A DNA stretch of 64,000 nucleotides, taken from positions 186,001 to 250,000 of the forward strand of contig NZ_CP132336.1 in NCBI RefSeq assembly GCF_030758315.1. Reading direction: 5' to 3'. Source of the stretch: Pararhizobium sp. IMCC3301. Its GTDB lineage: Bacteria > Pseudomonadota > Alphaproteobacteria > Rhizobiales > GCA-2746425. Made by a program: the position numbers and the translations under genes. Of this stretch, positions 18,054 to 26,480 are shown one piece after another; within the stretch, counting starts at the first letter, position 1, and the number at the start of each line of letters is the position of its first letter. Below the pieces are notes generated by a model. It was given only the letters and a program-made list of their open reading frames with translations. It made no database searches and was not told the origin of the DNA.

Positions 18054-19847
18054 TTGCAGCAGCGCCATTTTCTTGGAGTTGAAAAATCCCTGACCGGCCG
18101 CGCCTGGGTCGAAAGTCTTGACGCCAAGACACAGGCGATTGCGACGGCCATTGCCCAACGCCATCAACTGCCGGAACTGTTGGGCCGCGTACTGGCCGCC
18201 CGCGGCGTCGACATAGACGAGGCTGCACAGTTTCTGACGCCCTCGCTGCGTGATCTGATGCCGGATCCCAATACACTGACCGACATGGACACAGCGGCAG
18301 AACGCCTTGCAGAGGCTGTGGCAAAGCAGCAGAAAATTGCTATTTTTGGCGACTATGATGTGGATGGTGCGACCAGTTCGGCGCTGTTGTTCCGTTTTAT
18401 GCGTCATTTTGGCGTCTTGGCGGAGATTTACATCCCGGACCGCATTTTTGAAGGATATGGCCCCAATGGCCCGGCCATCGACAGTCTGATTGATGCCGGC
18501 GCGCAACTGATTGTCACAGTTGACTGCGGCTCTTCCAGTTTCGAGGCTCTGGAACATGCCGCAAGACGCGATTGCGATGTCGTCATTCTGGATCATCACC
18601 AGCTTGGCGAGGAATTGCCGCAGGCCGTCGCACTGGTCAATCCGAACCGGCAGGACGATCTGTCGGGTCAGGGCCATTTGGCAGCCGTCGGAGTCGTGTT
18701 TCTGACACTTGTCGCCACTCTTGCAAAGTTGCGCTCCGCCAACCACCCCGCCGCAGGGAACTGCGATCTCCTGGCGTGGCTTGATCTGGTGGCGCTTGGC
18801 ACGGTGTGCGATGTGGTACCGCTGAAAGGTCTTAATCGGGCCTATATCACAAAGGGTCTGGTTGCCATTCGTCACGGTCGCAATGCAGGGCTTCATGCGT
18901 TGATGAAGACGGCCCGGCTCACCGGACCGGCAAATTCCTATCATCTGGGTTTTCTTATCGGCCCGAGGATCAATGCCGGCGGACGAATTGGAGATGCATC
19001 TCTGGGCGCTAGATTGTTGTCTCTGGATGATCCCGTTGCCGCAGAAACCATCGCTGAGCAACTGGATGAGTTGAACAAGCAGAGACAGGCGATTGAGACC
19101 GACATGCTGGCAGAAGCAATTGCCGAAGCTGAACGGGACATCGGGGAAGGGCCGGGGCCTGCGGTGCTGATCACCGGTCAGGAGGACTGGCATCCGGGCA
19201 TTGTCGGTTTATTGGCAGCACGGCTCAAAGAACGCTTCCAGCGTCCGGCATTCGCAATTTCCTACAATCCCAATGGCATTGGCACGGGTTCGGCCCGCTC
19301 GGTTCCGGGGGTCGATGTCGGAGCTGCCGTCAGAGGTGCAGTTGATGCAGGGATTCTGGTCAAGGGTGGTGGGCATTCGATGGCTGCCGGTTTAACCATT
19401 GAACGCGCCAGGCTCGGTCATTTTCGTGAATATCTGGAAGAACATCTGGCTGGCGCTGCCGAAGCGGCAAGGGGACAAAATCAGTTGCGGATCGACGGAG
19501 CAATTACCGCCAATGGCGCAACCCTCGATTTTATGGAACTGGTAGAACGAGCGGGACCCTATGGTTCTGCGCATTCACAACCGGTCTTTGCAATGCCTGC
19601 GCATTACATCGGACCAGCTAAAATCGTCGGTTCCGGCCATGTTCGCGCCAGTATTTCGTCAGGACAGGGAACACGCATCAACGCCATAGCTTTCAGGGCG
19701 GCCGATGGTCCCATCGGCCAGGCTATGCTAAAGCAACGTGACGGCACATTTCACCTGGCGGGCACGTTTTCATTGGATCATTGGGGCGGCCGGCCAAGTG
19801 TGCAGTTTCGCATTCTCGATCTGGCCCGGCCGGGACAGCGTAGATGA
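18054..19847 (+). CDS. recJ: Single-stranded-DNA-specific exonuclease RecJ
   Basis: A DHH-family 5'-3' exonuclease for recombination and mismatch repair. Motifs are FGDYDVDGATSSAL near residue 97, VTVDCGSS, ILDHH (the DHH motif) and, in DHHA1, GGGHSMAAGLT near residue 440. The C-terminal OB-like region is complete. I place the start at TTG 18054 because GGGGAGAG lies 6 nt upstream; the alternative TTG at 18048 touches that ribosome site. No ATG fits. The stop overlaps the region before the Cache-domain gene. Confidence 0.92.
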   Translation: MQQRHFLGVEKSLTGRAWVESLDAKTQAIATAIAQRHQLPELLGRVLAARGVDIDEAAQFLTPSLRDLMPDPNTLTDMDTAAERLAEAVAKQQKIAIFGDYDVDGATSSALLFRFMRHFGVLAEIYIPDRIFEGYGPNGPAIDSLIDAGAQLIVTVDCGSSSFEALEHAARRDCDVVILDHHQLGEELPQAVALVNPNRQDDLSGQGHLAAVGVVFLTLVATLAKLRSANHPAAGNCDLLAWLDLVALGTVCDVVPLKGLNRAYITKGLVAIRHGRNAGLHALMKTARLTGPANSYHLGFLIGPRINAGGRIGDASLGARLLSLDDPVAAETIAEQLDELNKQRQAIETDMLAEAIAEAERDIGEGPGPAVLITGQEDWHPGIVGLLAARLKERFQRPAFAISYNPNGIGTGSARSVPGVDVGAAVRGAVDAGILVKGGGHSMAAGLTIERARLGHFREYLEEHLAGAAEAARGQNQLRIDGAITANGATLDFMELVERAGPYGSAHSQPVFAMPAHYIGPAKIVGSGHVRASISSGQGTRINAIAFRAADGPIGQAMLKQRDGTFHLAGTFSLDHWGGRPSVQFRILDLARPGQRR

Positions 19848-19894
19848 AACGCCAGATTGGCTGGACGTGTAACAGGCTGGAAGGCACGCTTGCA

Positions 19895-20692
19895 ATGAAA
19901 CACCTGAAGTTGATTGTACTGAGTTTGATGGCTGGCGGTTTGTTCCTCGCTGAACCTGGTGCCGTGTCCGCCATGGACCCTGAACCCCGCATAGATACCG
20001 GTGTCAACGAACTGGTCCGAACACGAGTACAATTGAAAGGCGCCTTCCTGACCAAACAGGTCGACAGTCATTTGAAGCAAAATGATCTGGTTCTGATGGC
20101 GGTAGGCGATTTCCTCAGCGCCAATCCTGATGTCTCCCCGGAAATTGCCCATTCGCGCATGAAAAGATATCAGCGAGTGGCTGCCGGACTGCGTTCCATC
20201 CTGGCCATCGGACCGGACGGCTCTCTCCTGCATGACAGCTACAACCTTCCAGCACCCGACTTCAATCTTGGAGACCGGATTTATGTCCGGGAGGCGGTGC
20301 GCCAGGGCACAGGCGATCTGCGGATCAATGCGCCGGTGGCCGGCCGGCAAAGTGGTATTCCTTTTATCCCGCTTACGCGCGGTCAGTTCGACGTGGAGGG
20401 AAATGCCACCGGCGTCATTGTCGGTATACTCGGTCCGGAGACATTGCTCCCGGAGGACAGCGACTGCGCCCTTTGCGTTTCAGCAGTTATGACCCGGGAC
20501 ATGGACATTCTGGTCAGCAGGCCGTCCGGATTGACGTTTCCTGCCGATCTGATCAGCCGAATTCGGAACTCGCATTCTGCTACCGGACTGGAGCTGATCG
20601 ATGTCAACGGCAGCAAATCACTTGTGACCTGGACCAAAAATATTCATGCCGGAGTTGTCACGCTGAGTGCGGAACTGCTTCCCGGTCAATAG
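19895..20692 (+). CDS. Exported Cache (PDC)-like sensor domain protein without output domain
   Basis: A 265-residue protein with a signal peptide (MKHLKLIVLSLMAGG, cleavage near AVSAM). The mature part resembles the extracellular double Cache/PDC sensor of chemoreceptors and histidine kinases: a long helix, then a segment reading IGPDGSLLHDSY, GDRIYVREAVR, and APVAGRQSGIPFIPLTR with GVIVGILGPETLL, which is the usual order of Cache_1 strands. There is no second membrane helix and no kinase, HAMP, GGDEF or methyl-accepting domain after it. It would be a soluble periplasmic ligand binder. The start chosen has GGAAGG upstream; a longer frame to 19844 is possible. It follows recJ directly. Confidence 0.6.
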   Translation: MKHLKLIVLSLMAGGLFLAEPGAVSAMDPEPRIDTGVNELVRTRVQLKGAFLTKQVDSHLKQNDLVLMAVGDFLSANPDVSPEIAHSRMKRYQRVAAGLRSILAIGPDGSLLHDSYNLPAPDFNLGDRIYVREAVRQGTGDLRINAPVAGRQSGIPFIPLTRGQFDVEGNATGVIVGILGPETLLPEDSDCALCVSAVMTRDMDILVSRPSGLTFPADLISRIRNSHSATGLELIDVNGSKSLVTWTKNIHAGVVTLSAELLPGQ

Positions 20693-20741
20693 ACTGACCG
20701 TGCGATGAAATCTGACAGGCAATAGTTGACGAGGAAACGCC

Positions 20742-21077
20742 TCACTCGTCGCGTTTGGTGTTGCGAACCAGATATTTGAAGGCTTCCACAATATCGGACT
20801 GTGAAAAATCCGAAACCGGTTTTCCGATTTCCTGCTCGACAGCCCTCAGTGTCGCGGCCGGATCCAGATTCTGGCTCTCGGCCGCCAGAACGATCATCAG
20901 GTTCAACTCGGTCTCGTAAGACGGGATTTTAACCGAGCGATAGACATATCCTCCTGTCACCCCGATCAAAATCCCCGCCAGCAGTGACACTACGATCAGC
21001 GTGGCGCGTCCGCGGCGTTCCTGATCAATATCTGCCTTATGCTGCTTTAACCGCTGCTGTAGCTCGAAATCGAGCAT
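20742..21077 (-). CDS. Small single-span membrane protein, unknown function
   Basis: A 111-residue protein with a charged N-terminal helix (LQQRLKQHKADIDQERRG), one transmembrane segment (TLIVVSLLAGILIGVTGGYV) and a soluble helical tail of about 65 residues. I do not recognise the family. The start MLDFEL is supported by GGGAG about 5 nt upstream; the frame runs further back with no better start. It is convergent with the Cache-domain gene. Confidence 0.6.
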   Translation of the reverse strand: MLDFELQQRLKQHKADIDQERRGRATLIVVSLLAGILIGVTGGYVYRSVKIPSYETELNLMIVLAAESQNLDPAATLRAVEQEIGKPVSDFSQSDIVEAFKYLVRNTKRDE

Positions 21078-21297
21078 ATCTCCCGTCAAAATCGAAACTT
21101 TCCAATTATCCGGCTGAAACGACTTTCTGTGCCGCGTCAGCCCTATTCCATATACAAAAGAGGCACCGTCGAAATGCATTCAAGTCATGCCAGAAGCCTG
21201 CGATCAGGTGACGGACATCGCCTGCAGCCATGCAGGTTAATGCCGCGAACACTATGGCTTTTGTCAATCTTGTGAACTGCCCCGCGCAATGAACCAT

Positions 21298-21312
21298 ATT
21301 GCGTGACGCAAT
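21298..21312. promoter_or_regulatory. Perfect 15-bp palindrome in a 423-bp gene-free stretch
   Basis: The gene-free stretch from 21078 to 21500 holds no convincing coding frame. It contains a perfect palindrome, ATTGCGT-G-ACGCAAT, about 220 nt upstream of the small membrane protein, and a short hairpin CCTGCA-GCCA-TGCAGG at about 21221-21237. The palindrome looks like a dimeric-regulator operator. The regulator is not known. Confidence 0.35.
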
Positions 21313-21500
21313 GGAAGGACTGGATGGCGTCAATCGGTGAAGGGGTCTCGCAGTTGTACCATCCGCTGCGGCAAGGCGGAAACAGTTGGTAGGCTCAGCA
21401 TGCAACGGTCGGACCCGGATGTGCCGCGCTTTCAGGGAAACCAGGTTGCCTGGATTGAAAATCAGTCTGCCACTGCAGCCAACACGTCATCGTTTGAAAG

Positions 21501-21992
21501 TCAGGGAGCGGAACTGCGACGTGCACGGCGTTGCGCCTCGAATGAAACAATTTTTTCAATCGGCGCGTCATCCTCTTCCTGCAGATAGTGACACAATTCC
21601 AGGAACAGATCGGCAAATTCCTTGGGGCCGTTTTCCTGAATACGCTTGTCCTTGATAATATGGAAGGCGACATTGTAGACCACGCGAGAGGAGATGCCAT
21701 TGCGGCGGCTGCCACCGTAGGGGACCTCGAGATAGGTTCTGATGATTTCTTCATCCTCAACTGCGAGGCGGCGTTTTCCAGAAAGAATCTTGCTGACAAC
21801 CGACACGTCACGTCCAAGCGCCTGAGCAAGGCCGCTGCGCGTTTTGCCCGGTTTGTCGAGCCCATCAAAGATCCAAGTCAAATCCATAAGCAGCTGTGTC
21901 GAATTCACATCCTTTTGCAACCAGTGGTGCATATATATATAGCTCTGTGCGAAATTCGCAACATCAACCGTATCCGCGCGCCGCTGCTTCAT
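21501..21992 (-). CDS. Helix-turn-helix (XRE-like) regulator
   Basis: A 163-residue protein with a Cro/C1-type helix-turn-helix in the first half: TRSGLAQALGRDVSVVSKIL followed by SGKRRLAVEDEEII. The C-terminal part is helical and ends in a basic tail rich in Arg and Ser. The start is uncertain, since none of the candidate ATGs (21992, 21932, 21884) has a strong ribosome site. Target genes are unknown. Confidence 0.6.
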   Translation of the reverse strand: MKQRRADTVDVANFAQSYIYMHHWLQKDVNSTQLLMDLTWIFDGLDKPGKTRSGLAQALGRDVSVVSKILSGKRRLAVEDEEIIRTYLEVPYGGSRRNGISSRVVYNVAFHIIKDKRIQENGPKEFADLFLELCHYLQEEDDAPIEKIVSFEAQRRARRSSAP

Positions 21993-22130
21993 GGCGATTG
22001 TTGCGGTCAAGCCGGCTAAGGAAATCATTCCAAGGACCGGAAAGGTTCCCGACAGGGCAGTCGTGTTGAAACTGACAACTGTCCAGCTTCTGCAGCACAT
22101 TGAATAATTGAAGGGCAAGGATTAGAGCAG

Positions 22131-22188
22131 GCCAGCTTGAATAAGCCAGCTACCAGCTTGAACAAGCCAGCTCTTCAACAAGCCAGCT
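22131..22188. repeat. Degenerate short repeat of GCCAGCT units
   Basis: Between the HTH gene and tRNA-Glu the motif GCCAGCT occurs at 22131, 22145, 22166 and 22182, with a partial copy at about 22153, separated by 7-14 nt of AT-richer sequence with AACAA or AATAA cores. It is not CRISPR-like: units are too short and spacers too small. Confidence 0.5.
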
Positions 22189-22229
22189 AAAGTGTGCTCT
22201 TACACTACGGGTTGCGTGCCACTTTGCAG

Positions 22230-22305
22230 TGGCACGCCCTACGGGACTCGAACCCGTGTTTCCGCCGTGAAAGGGCGGCGTCCTAGACCGCTAGACGAAG
22301 GGCGC
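22230..22305 (-). tRNA. tRNA-Glu (anticodon TTC)
   Basis: A full 76-nt cloverleaf on the minus strand: acceptor GCGCCCT pairs with AGGGCGT, the anticodon loop is CTTTCAC with anticodon TTC, the T loop is GTTCGAGTC, and CCA is encoded at the 3' end. The G discriminator fits tRNA-Glu. Confidence 0.96.
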
Positions 22306-22464
22306 TTCGGGAGTGGCTTATAGAGAGGATTCTTGAGGGGAGCAACCCTCTTAATTTCCCGCACCCGGTTTTTTTAAACCGGCTATCAAGGCAATCCGGC
22401 ACCATGGAAACGGTGACCGCTTGTTGTCCTCGTATGGCTGCGGTTGGATGGCCGCAACTGGCTG

Positions 22465-22884
22465 TTACCAGTGTCCGGTATTGGGCATTGATGCCCACGG
22501 TTCCTGCGCTGGCAGCGGGTCACCTTCCTGCAGCAATTCGATTGAAATATTGTCTGGCGAGCGCACGAATGCCATGTGGCCGTCCCGCGGCGGACGGTTG
22601 ATGACAATCCCCATGTCCATCAACTTCTGGCAAAGTTTGTATATATCATCGACCCGGTACGCCAGATGGCCAAAATTGCGGCCTTCATCATAATCTTCAG
22701 GGTCCCAATTATAGGTCAATTCCACCTGCGCCTTTTCATCGCCTTGTGCTGCCAGAAAAATCAGCGTGAAACGCCCCTTCTCATTCTCGATGCGGCGGGT
22801 CTCCTGTAACCCAAGTCCTTCGCAATAGAATTTCAACGATGCTTGCACATTTGTCACACGGACCATGGTGTGAAGATATTTCAT
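22465..22884 (-). CDS. gloA: Lactoylglutathione lyase (glyoxalase I)
   Basis: A 139-residue enzyme that turns the methylglyoxal-glutathione adduct into lactoylglutathione. Family features are HTMVRVTNVQASLKFY at the N terminus (metal His), the ELTYNWDPEDYDEGRNFGH block with Glu and His ligands, and a final DNISIELLQ with the catalytic Glu. AGGAG lies 8 nt before the ATG. The frame extends 49 codons upstream but that part is not glyoxalase-like. Confidence 0.95.
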   Translation of the reverse strand: MKYLHTMVRVTNVQASLKFYCEGLGLQETRRIENEKGRFTLIFLAAQGDEKAQVELTYNWDPEDYDEGRNFGHLAYRVDDIYKLCQKLMDMGIVINRPPRDGHMAFVRSPDNISIELLQEGDPLPAQEPWASMPNTGHW

Positions 22885-23300
22885 GAAAAGCTCCTGGGAG
22901 GTTGCGGTGGAAAAAAAAGCGCTGGCTTTGTGGTACACGGCTTTGAAAAATGCCGATGGACACAACATAGGGCATGTTGCCACAGATTGAAGCACTGTTT
23001 TTCTGAAGTTGCCTCCAGCGATCTTCCGCAAAAGTCCGAGACAGATTTTTGGTATTCGGCCAGATGACTGGGTGAAACAGAGCCGTCATAATGAGGGTAA
23101 TCACCTGTTGTGCGCGGATTTTCCGGGGGGGATGAAGTGCGATCTTGTTGCATAAGCAAAAATCACATGGCATCTATAGTAACGAGGTTGACGGTGATTC
23201 TGTTTTGTCACCGGCGTTTGATGACTCGCTTTGACGTTGCAGCGAATGGCACTGCTTGGGGGGGATAGGCAAACGATCGCTTGGTCGAGAGGGCAGTTCT
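22885..23300. other. Gene-free stretch between gloA and the cold-shock gene
   Basis: About 416 bases between divergent genes without a credible coding frame. It should hold the gloA promoter and a long leader for the cold-shock gene. A poly-purine run and a seven-G run (around 23126 and 23260) are present. I could not assign a known structured RNA. Confidence 0.4.
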
Positions 23301-23930
23301 ATGAGTTCCAAACAGCCAGACGATTCAGGTGCTGCGCCAACAGGTGCCGGCGAGACGAGACAAGCCGATGGTGCGCTCGAACGCGACGGCCGGACAAATC
23401 CCGACATTCCGGTCGATTTGCAGGTTATCGCCGGAGCCATAAAATGGTTCGACGTCTCAAAGGGATACGGCTTTGTCGTCCCTGATGATGGCACCCACGA
23501 CATTCTCCTGCATGTCACCACTTTGCGCCGCGACGGCTTTCTCACCGCATTGGAAGGTGCCCGTGTTGTTTGCGAAGTAACCCGGCAGAGCAAGGGGCTT
23601 CAGGCTTTCAGAGTGTTGTCGATGGACGACAGCACAGCACTGCAACCCACTCCCGGAGAGGCGACCCGCACCCACACCCAGGTTGCACCGGAAAGCGAAA
23701 TGGTTCTGGTCACCGTAAAATGGTTCAACAGAACCAAGGGATTCGGGTTTGTCACTGAAAGCGAAACCGCACCGGATATATTCATCCATATGGAAACCTT
23801 GCGGCAGTTTGGACTGACCGAATTGCGGCCGGGCCAAAAGGTGCTGGTCCGTTACGGCAAAGGCCCGAAAGGGCTGATGTGTGCAGAAGTGCGCCCGGCC
23901 GAAGGTCCGGGCCAGCCGGTCTCTCACTAA
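23301..23930 (+). CDS. Protein with two cold-shock domains
   Basis: A 209-residue nucleic-acid-binding protein with two cold-shock domains separated by a linker. The first reads [19 protein letters not shown] and the second [16 protein letters not shown], with the RNP-2-like DILLH and DIFIH following in each. Most Csp proteins have a single domain of about 70 residues; this double form is common in alphaproteobacteria. It probably binds single-stranded RNA or DNA. The N-terminal 40 residues are polar and disordered. GAGAGGG precedes the ATG. Confidence 0.9.
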   Translation: MSSKQPDDSGAAPTGAGETRQADGALERDGRTNPDIPVDLQVIAGAIKWFDVSKGYGFVVPDDGTHDILLHVTTLRRDGFLTALEGARVVCEVTRQSKGLQAFRVLSMDDSTALQPTPGEATRTHTQVAPESEMVLVTVKWFNRTKGFGFVTESETAPDIFIHMETLRQFGLTELRPGQKVLVRYGKGPKGLMCAEVRPAEGPGQPVSH

Positions 23931-24090
23931 CAAGCCTGCACCCCATCTGGATTGCTGCTTAGCGGCCTCTGTTTTGCCGGAATCTCTGGACAGTATCCCT
24001 CTCTGCAACAGCAACAAAACAGCTTGTCAGGTAAACCCGCAGGGGCAGCGTAGTCTGGCAGATCAATCAAGAAAAAAGGCAAGTTGGGCC

Positions 24091-24609
24091 ATGACCATAT
24101 TTTCCTGTCGCGCCGGAACCTCTTTGATCAGCCATTTAAGGCCCCTCGTTTTAGCTGTCTTTCTGCTGGGTTTGCCAAATTCCCTCTGGGCTCAGCAGGC
24201 GCAATCGATTGTGCCCAGTCCGGTTTATTTGTCGATTGAAACGAAAACTGAAACCGAGCGCTTTATTGTCGAGATCGCGGATGAACCGACAGAGCGTGAG
24301 GTCGGCCTGATGTTTCGTGTCGAGCTGCCGCAAGATCAGGGCATGCTTTTTGACTTTGAAGAAGACCGGAATGTAACCATGTGGATGCGCAATACACCAC
24401 TTTCACTCGACATGGTGTTTATCGACCGCAGTGGTCAGGTGGTGCGTGTTGCCCCAAACACGACACCATTTTCGACTGATATCATTTCATCAGGGCAACC
24501 TGTCCGCTATGTGCTGGAAATCAACGCCGGGGAGGCGGATGCCAGGGGAATTCGTGCCGGCGACAAGGTGCTGCACCCGCTGATAGAGAAAAATACGCCT
24601 CGGAATTGA
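24091..24609 (+). CDS. Exported DUF192 protein
   Basis: A 172-residue protein with an N-terminal signal or anchor (hydrophobic LRPLVLAVFLLGLPNSLWAQ) and a DUF192 domain. Conserved stretches are REVGLMFRVELPQDQGMLFDF, here given in two halves (REVGLMFR and GMLFDF), MWMRNTPLSLDMVF and the ending GDKVLH. It likely works in the periplasm; the biochemical role of DUF192 is unknown. It starts 160 nt after the double cold-shock gene and precedes tRNA-Pro. Confidence 0.87.
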   Translation: MTIFSCRAGTSLISHLRPLVLAVFLLGLPNSLWAQQAQSIVPSPVYLSIETKTETERFIVEIADEPTEREVGLMFRVELPQDQGMLFDFEEDRNVTMWMRNTPLSLDMVFIDRSGQVVRVAPNTTPFSTDIISSGQPVRYVLEINAGEADARGIRAGDKVLHPLIEKNTPRN

Positions 24610-24752
24610 TTCCGCCGGAGGGGCATGTTGCGCGCGTTTTCCGGCCTTCGTTACAAGCTTTTTGAATTTTCCCGAAATGTGGTCTTGTCCCAGCCAGATT
24701 GTCCGTGTATGAGGCGTGTCTCTGGAGCAAAAAACCGCTGCAGATATTGGTA

Positions 24753-24829
24753 CGGGGTATAGCTCAGCCTGGTAGAGCACTGGTTTTGGGAACCAGGGGT
24801 CGAGAGTTCGAATCTTTCTGCCCCGACCA
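24753..24829 (+). tRNA. tRNA-Pro (anticodon TGG)
   Basis: A 77-nt tRNA: acceptor CGGGGTA pairs with TGCCCCG (one mismatch or wobble), D arm AGCTCAGCCTGGTAGAGC, anticodon loop TTTGGGA with TGG, T arm AGAGTTCGAATCTTT, and an encoded CCA. The C1 start of the acceptor is typical of proline tRNA. Confidence 0.95.
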
Positions 24830-24997
24830 CTTTTCAGACACACAGTTCGACTTTGCGACGGAGAGGACTGATCCACTCCGGTGGTGTGGCGGCAACACCG
24901 CCAAAGCTGGAATCCGCCCTTGCCACATCGTGCCTGCTACCTGTAATTAAAGGGCCAGACTATCTGCAAAAAACAGTTTGAAACCCAAGAGTTCAAT

Positions 24998-25303
24998 ATG
25001 GTCGCACGCATATATCAACCCACCAAGAATCCGATGCAGTCAGGGCGTGGCAAAAGCGACGACTGGATTCTTGAATATGCGCGGGAAACGCCGCGTAAAA
25101 TCGAACCTCTGATGGGCTACACCTCTTCGTCAGACATGAAGCAGCAGATCAGGCTGAATTTCTCAAGCCCAGAAGAAGCTGTCGCCTATGCCGAGCGAAA
25201 TGGCATTCCCTATCAGCTTGCCAACCAAAAACAGCGCAAGGTTCGTGCGACCTCCTATTCGGAGAATTTCAGATTCGATCGCAAACAGGCGTGGACGCAT
25301 TAG
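24998..25303 (+). CDS. Complex I accessory subunit (Ndufs4/ETC complex I family)
   Basis: A 101-residue protein of the NDUFS4 family, an accessory subunit of NADH:ubiquinone oxidoreductase found in alphaproteobacteria and mitochondria. The family opening [16 protein letters not shown], the WILEY segment and the C-terminal [16 protein letters not shown] are visible. It binds at the peripheral arm near the N module. It lies between tRNA-Pro and tRNA-Arg and away from the nuo operon, as is usual. Confidence 0.93.
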   Translation: MVARIYQPTKNPMQSGRGKSDDWILEYARETPRKIEPLMGYTSSSDMKQQIRLNFSSPEEAVAYAERNGIPYQLANQKQRKVRATSYSENFRFDRKQAWTH

Positions 25304-25321
25304 CGTTTCCGGCATCTGACA

Positions 25322-25398
25322 GGCCCCGTAGCTCAGCTGGATAGAGCAGCGGACTTCTAATCCGCAGGTCGTAGGTTCGAGTCCTACCGGGGTCACCA
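25322..25398 (+). tRNA. tRNA-Arg (anticodon TCT)
   Basis: A 77-nt cloverleaf with acceptor GGCCCCG pairing with CGGGGTC, anticodon loop ACTTCTAAT carrying TCT, T arm GTAGGTTCGAGTCCTAC and encoded CCA. The gene starts 18 nt after the complex I subunit. A transposase remnant follows at once, so its 3' side may have been an insertion point. Confidence 0.96.
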
Positions 25399-25409
25399 TC
25401 CTCTCAATT

Positions 25410-25676
25410 GTCCGATGTCCGACCCGGAGCGGCAACGGCTACGCAAATCTCGCGTCGACAGGTGGCATTGAGCACTTCGTCGTCGGCAGTAAGCCCGGAA
25501 CGCGGGTCGCGGCGGGCTGCTATCACATCCAGAATGTAAACTCGCTCCACGCCCGCTACAACAGGTTTATCAAGCCATTCTGTGGCCCTGCCATAAAGAA
25601 CCTCGACGGCTACATCCGCTGGCTGGAGGTGCGGCTTGCTGGACTGCGGCCAGCGGAGATTGTCTGGTCATCATAG
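25410..25676 (+). mobile_element. IS1595-like transposase remnant (C-terminal end)
   Basis: An 88-codon open stretch without a start. The second half reads HIQNVNSLHARYNRFIKPF, then CGPAIKNLDGYIRWLE and a stop. The pattern H-x-QNVN-x-x-H-x-R, then F-x-GPA-x-x-x-L-x-x-Y-x-x-W is the C-terminal end of ISXO2/IS1595-type transposases. The catalytic N-terminal part and terminal inverted repeats are not found nearby. It lies 12 nt after tRNA-Arg. Confidence 0.7.
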
Positions 25677-25736
25677 ACACAGCATGGCGAACAACAGAGA
25701 TGTCCGCTCCGAGCCAAGAGTTAATTACAAGTGGTG

Positions 25737-26480
25737 CTATAATTGGACGTGGATATGATCATCGTGGCGCGCAGCGCGACAGCCTTGAAATCTGATCTTT
25801 TGGCTTTTAGCGCCGAACCTTTCTCTCAGATGCGGTTCGATGAAGACTTTTTCCACGCGATCGTCCGCGCCAAGCAGTTGCAGGGCTTTTTTCATCCGCG
25901 AGGGTTCAAGTCGGTAATCAGGCCAAAGGCCTTGTAGCCAGGCCACATTCCACCGCAACGTGATCGTATTATTGGGGCAATCGGTTGGCCCGTCCTCGAA
26001 TGCGAAATAGCCAACAGGCGACTTAGATACACCGGGCAAATACCCCTTGTTGCTCTCGTAGTAAAAAGCAAGATCGGCTTTCCTCCCATCATCATGTGAA
26101 AGATGAGGAAGCAAGGGAAAGCCAGAAAAATAAGGAAAGTTGGCATCGAGGACACGCGTTACTGTTCCGGGGTATTCGCTCTCCATTCGGGAGGCAAAGT
26201 CGATCAAAACTTCATGAAGCTCAGGAATAACATATTGCCTGTTTAGAGCACAATACAGTTTAGACTGCATCTGGAGCATCTCGCCAGAGATGCATGGGAT
26301 TGGTTCACGTCCTATCACCGGCGCAAGCCAGAGGGCCGTCACTGATAGTGTGACATAGGTGGCTGCGAAAACAACGGCTCTCTGCTTGAAACACAACGCC
26401 ATCAGCCAAGCCACCCCGCCGACTTGCGAAATGATGGTCAGCGAAACGAAGATGAAGACGTGAAATAGAAATCTGATCAT
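25737..26480 (-). CDS. Membrane-anchored LAS-type (M15/M74-like) peptidase, predicted
   Basis: A 247-residue protein with two hydrophobic N-terminal segments (MIRFLFHVFIFVSLTII and VVFAATYVTLSVTALWLAPVI) and a large periplasmic part. The latter carries SHDDGRKADLAF (the His-x6-Asp zinc ligands of LAS peptidases) and ends in HDDHIHVQL (the His-x-His ligand pair). This is the MepA/VanX-type metal site, so cleavage of peptidoglycan peptides is likely. The start at 26480 is chosen since the first helix begins there; the frame runs 58 codons further upstream without support. It lies between the transposase tail and a gene-free stretch, and its base composition looks lower in GC than the neighbours, which suggests transfer. 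Confidence 0.55.
   Translation of the reverse strand: MIRFLFHVFIFVSLTIISQVGGVAWLMALCFKQRAVVFAATYVTLSVTALWLAPVIGREPIPCISGEMLQMQSKLYCALNRQYVIPELHEVLIDFASRMESEYPGTVTRVLDANFPYFSGFPLLPHLSHDDGRKADLAFYYESNKGYLPGVSKSPVGYFAFEDGPTDCPNNTITLRWNVAWLQGLWPDYRLEPSRMKKALQLLGADDRVEKVFIEPHLRERFGAKSQKIRFQGCRAARHDDHIHVQL

Noticed and set aside
17967-19193. 408-codon minus-strand frame
   Set aside because: Shadow of recJ; no motifs, and recJ is certain.
22131-22188. Possible CRISPR array
   Set aside because: Repeat units are 7 bp and spacers 7-14 bp; no cas genes are near.
22885-23300. Structured RNA (6S-like or cold-shock thermosensor) before the double cold-shock gene
   Set aside because: No recognised conserved motifs; a long leader is plausible but no structure could be supported by eye.
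25163-25435. Minus-strand frame with a [15 protein letters not shown] stretch
   Set aside because: This is the well-known false protein read from a tRNA gene (tRNA-Arg here); similar frames occur over tRNA-Pro, tRNA-Asn and tRNA-Cys.
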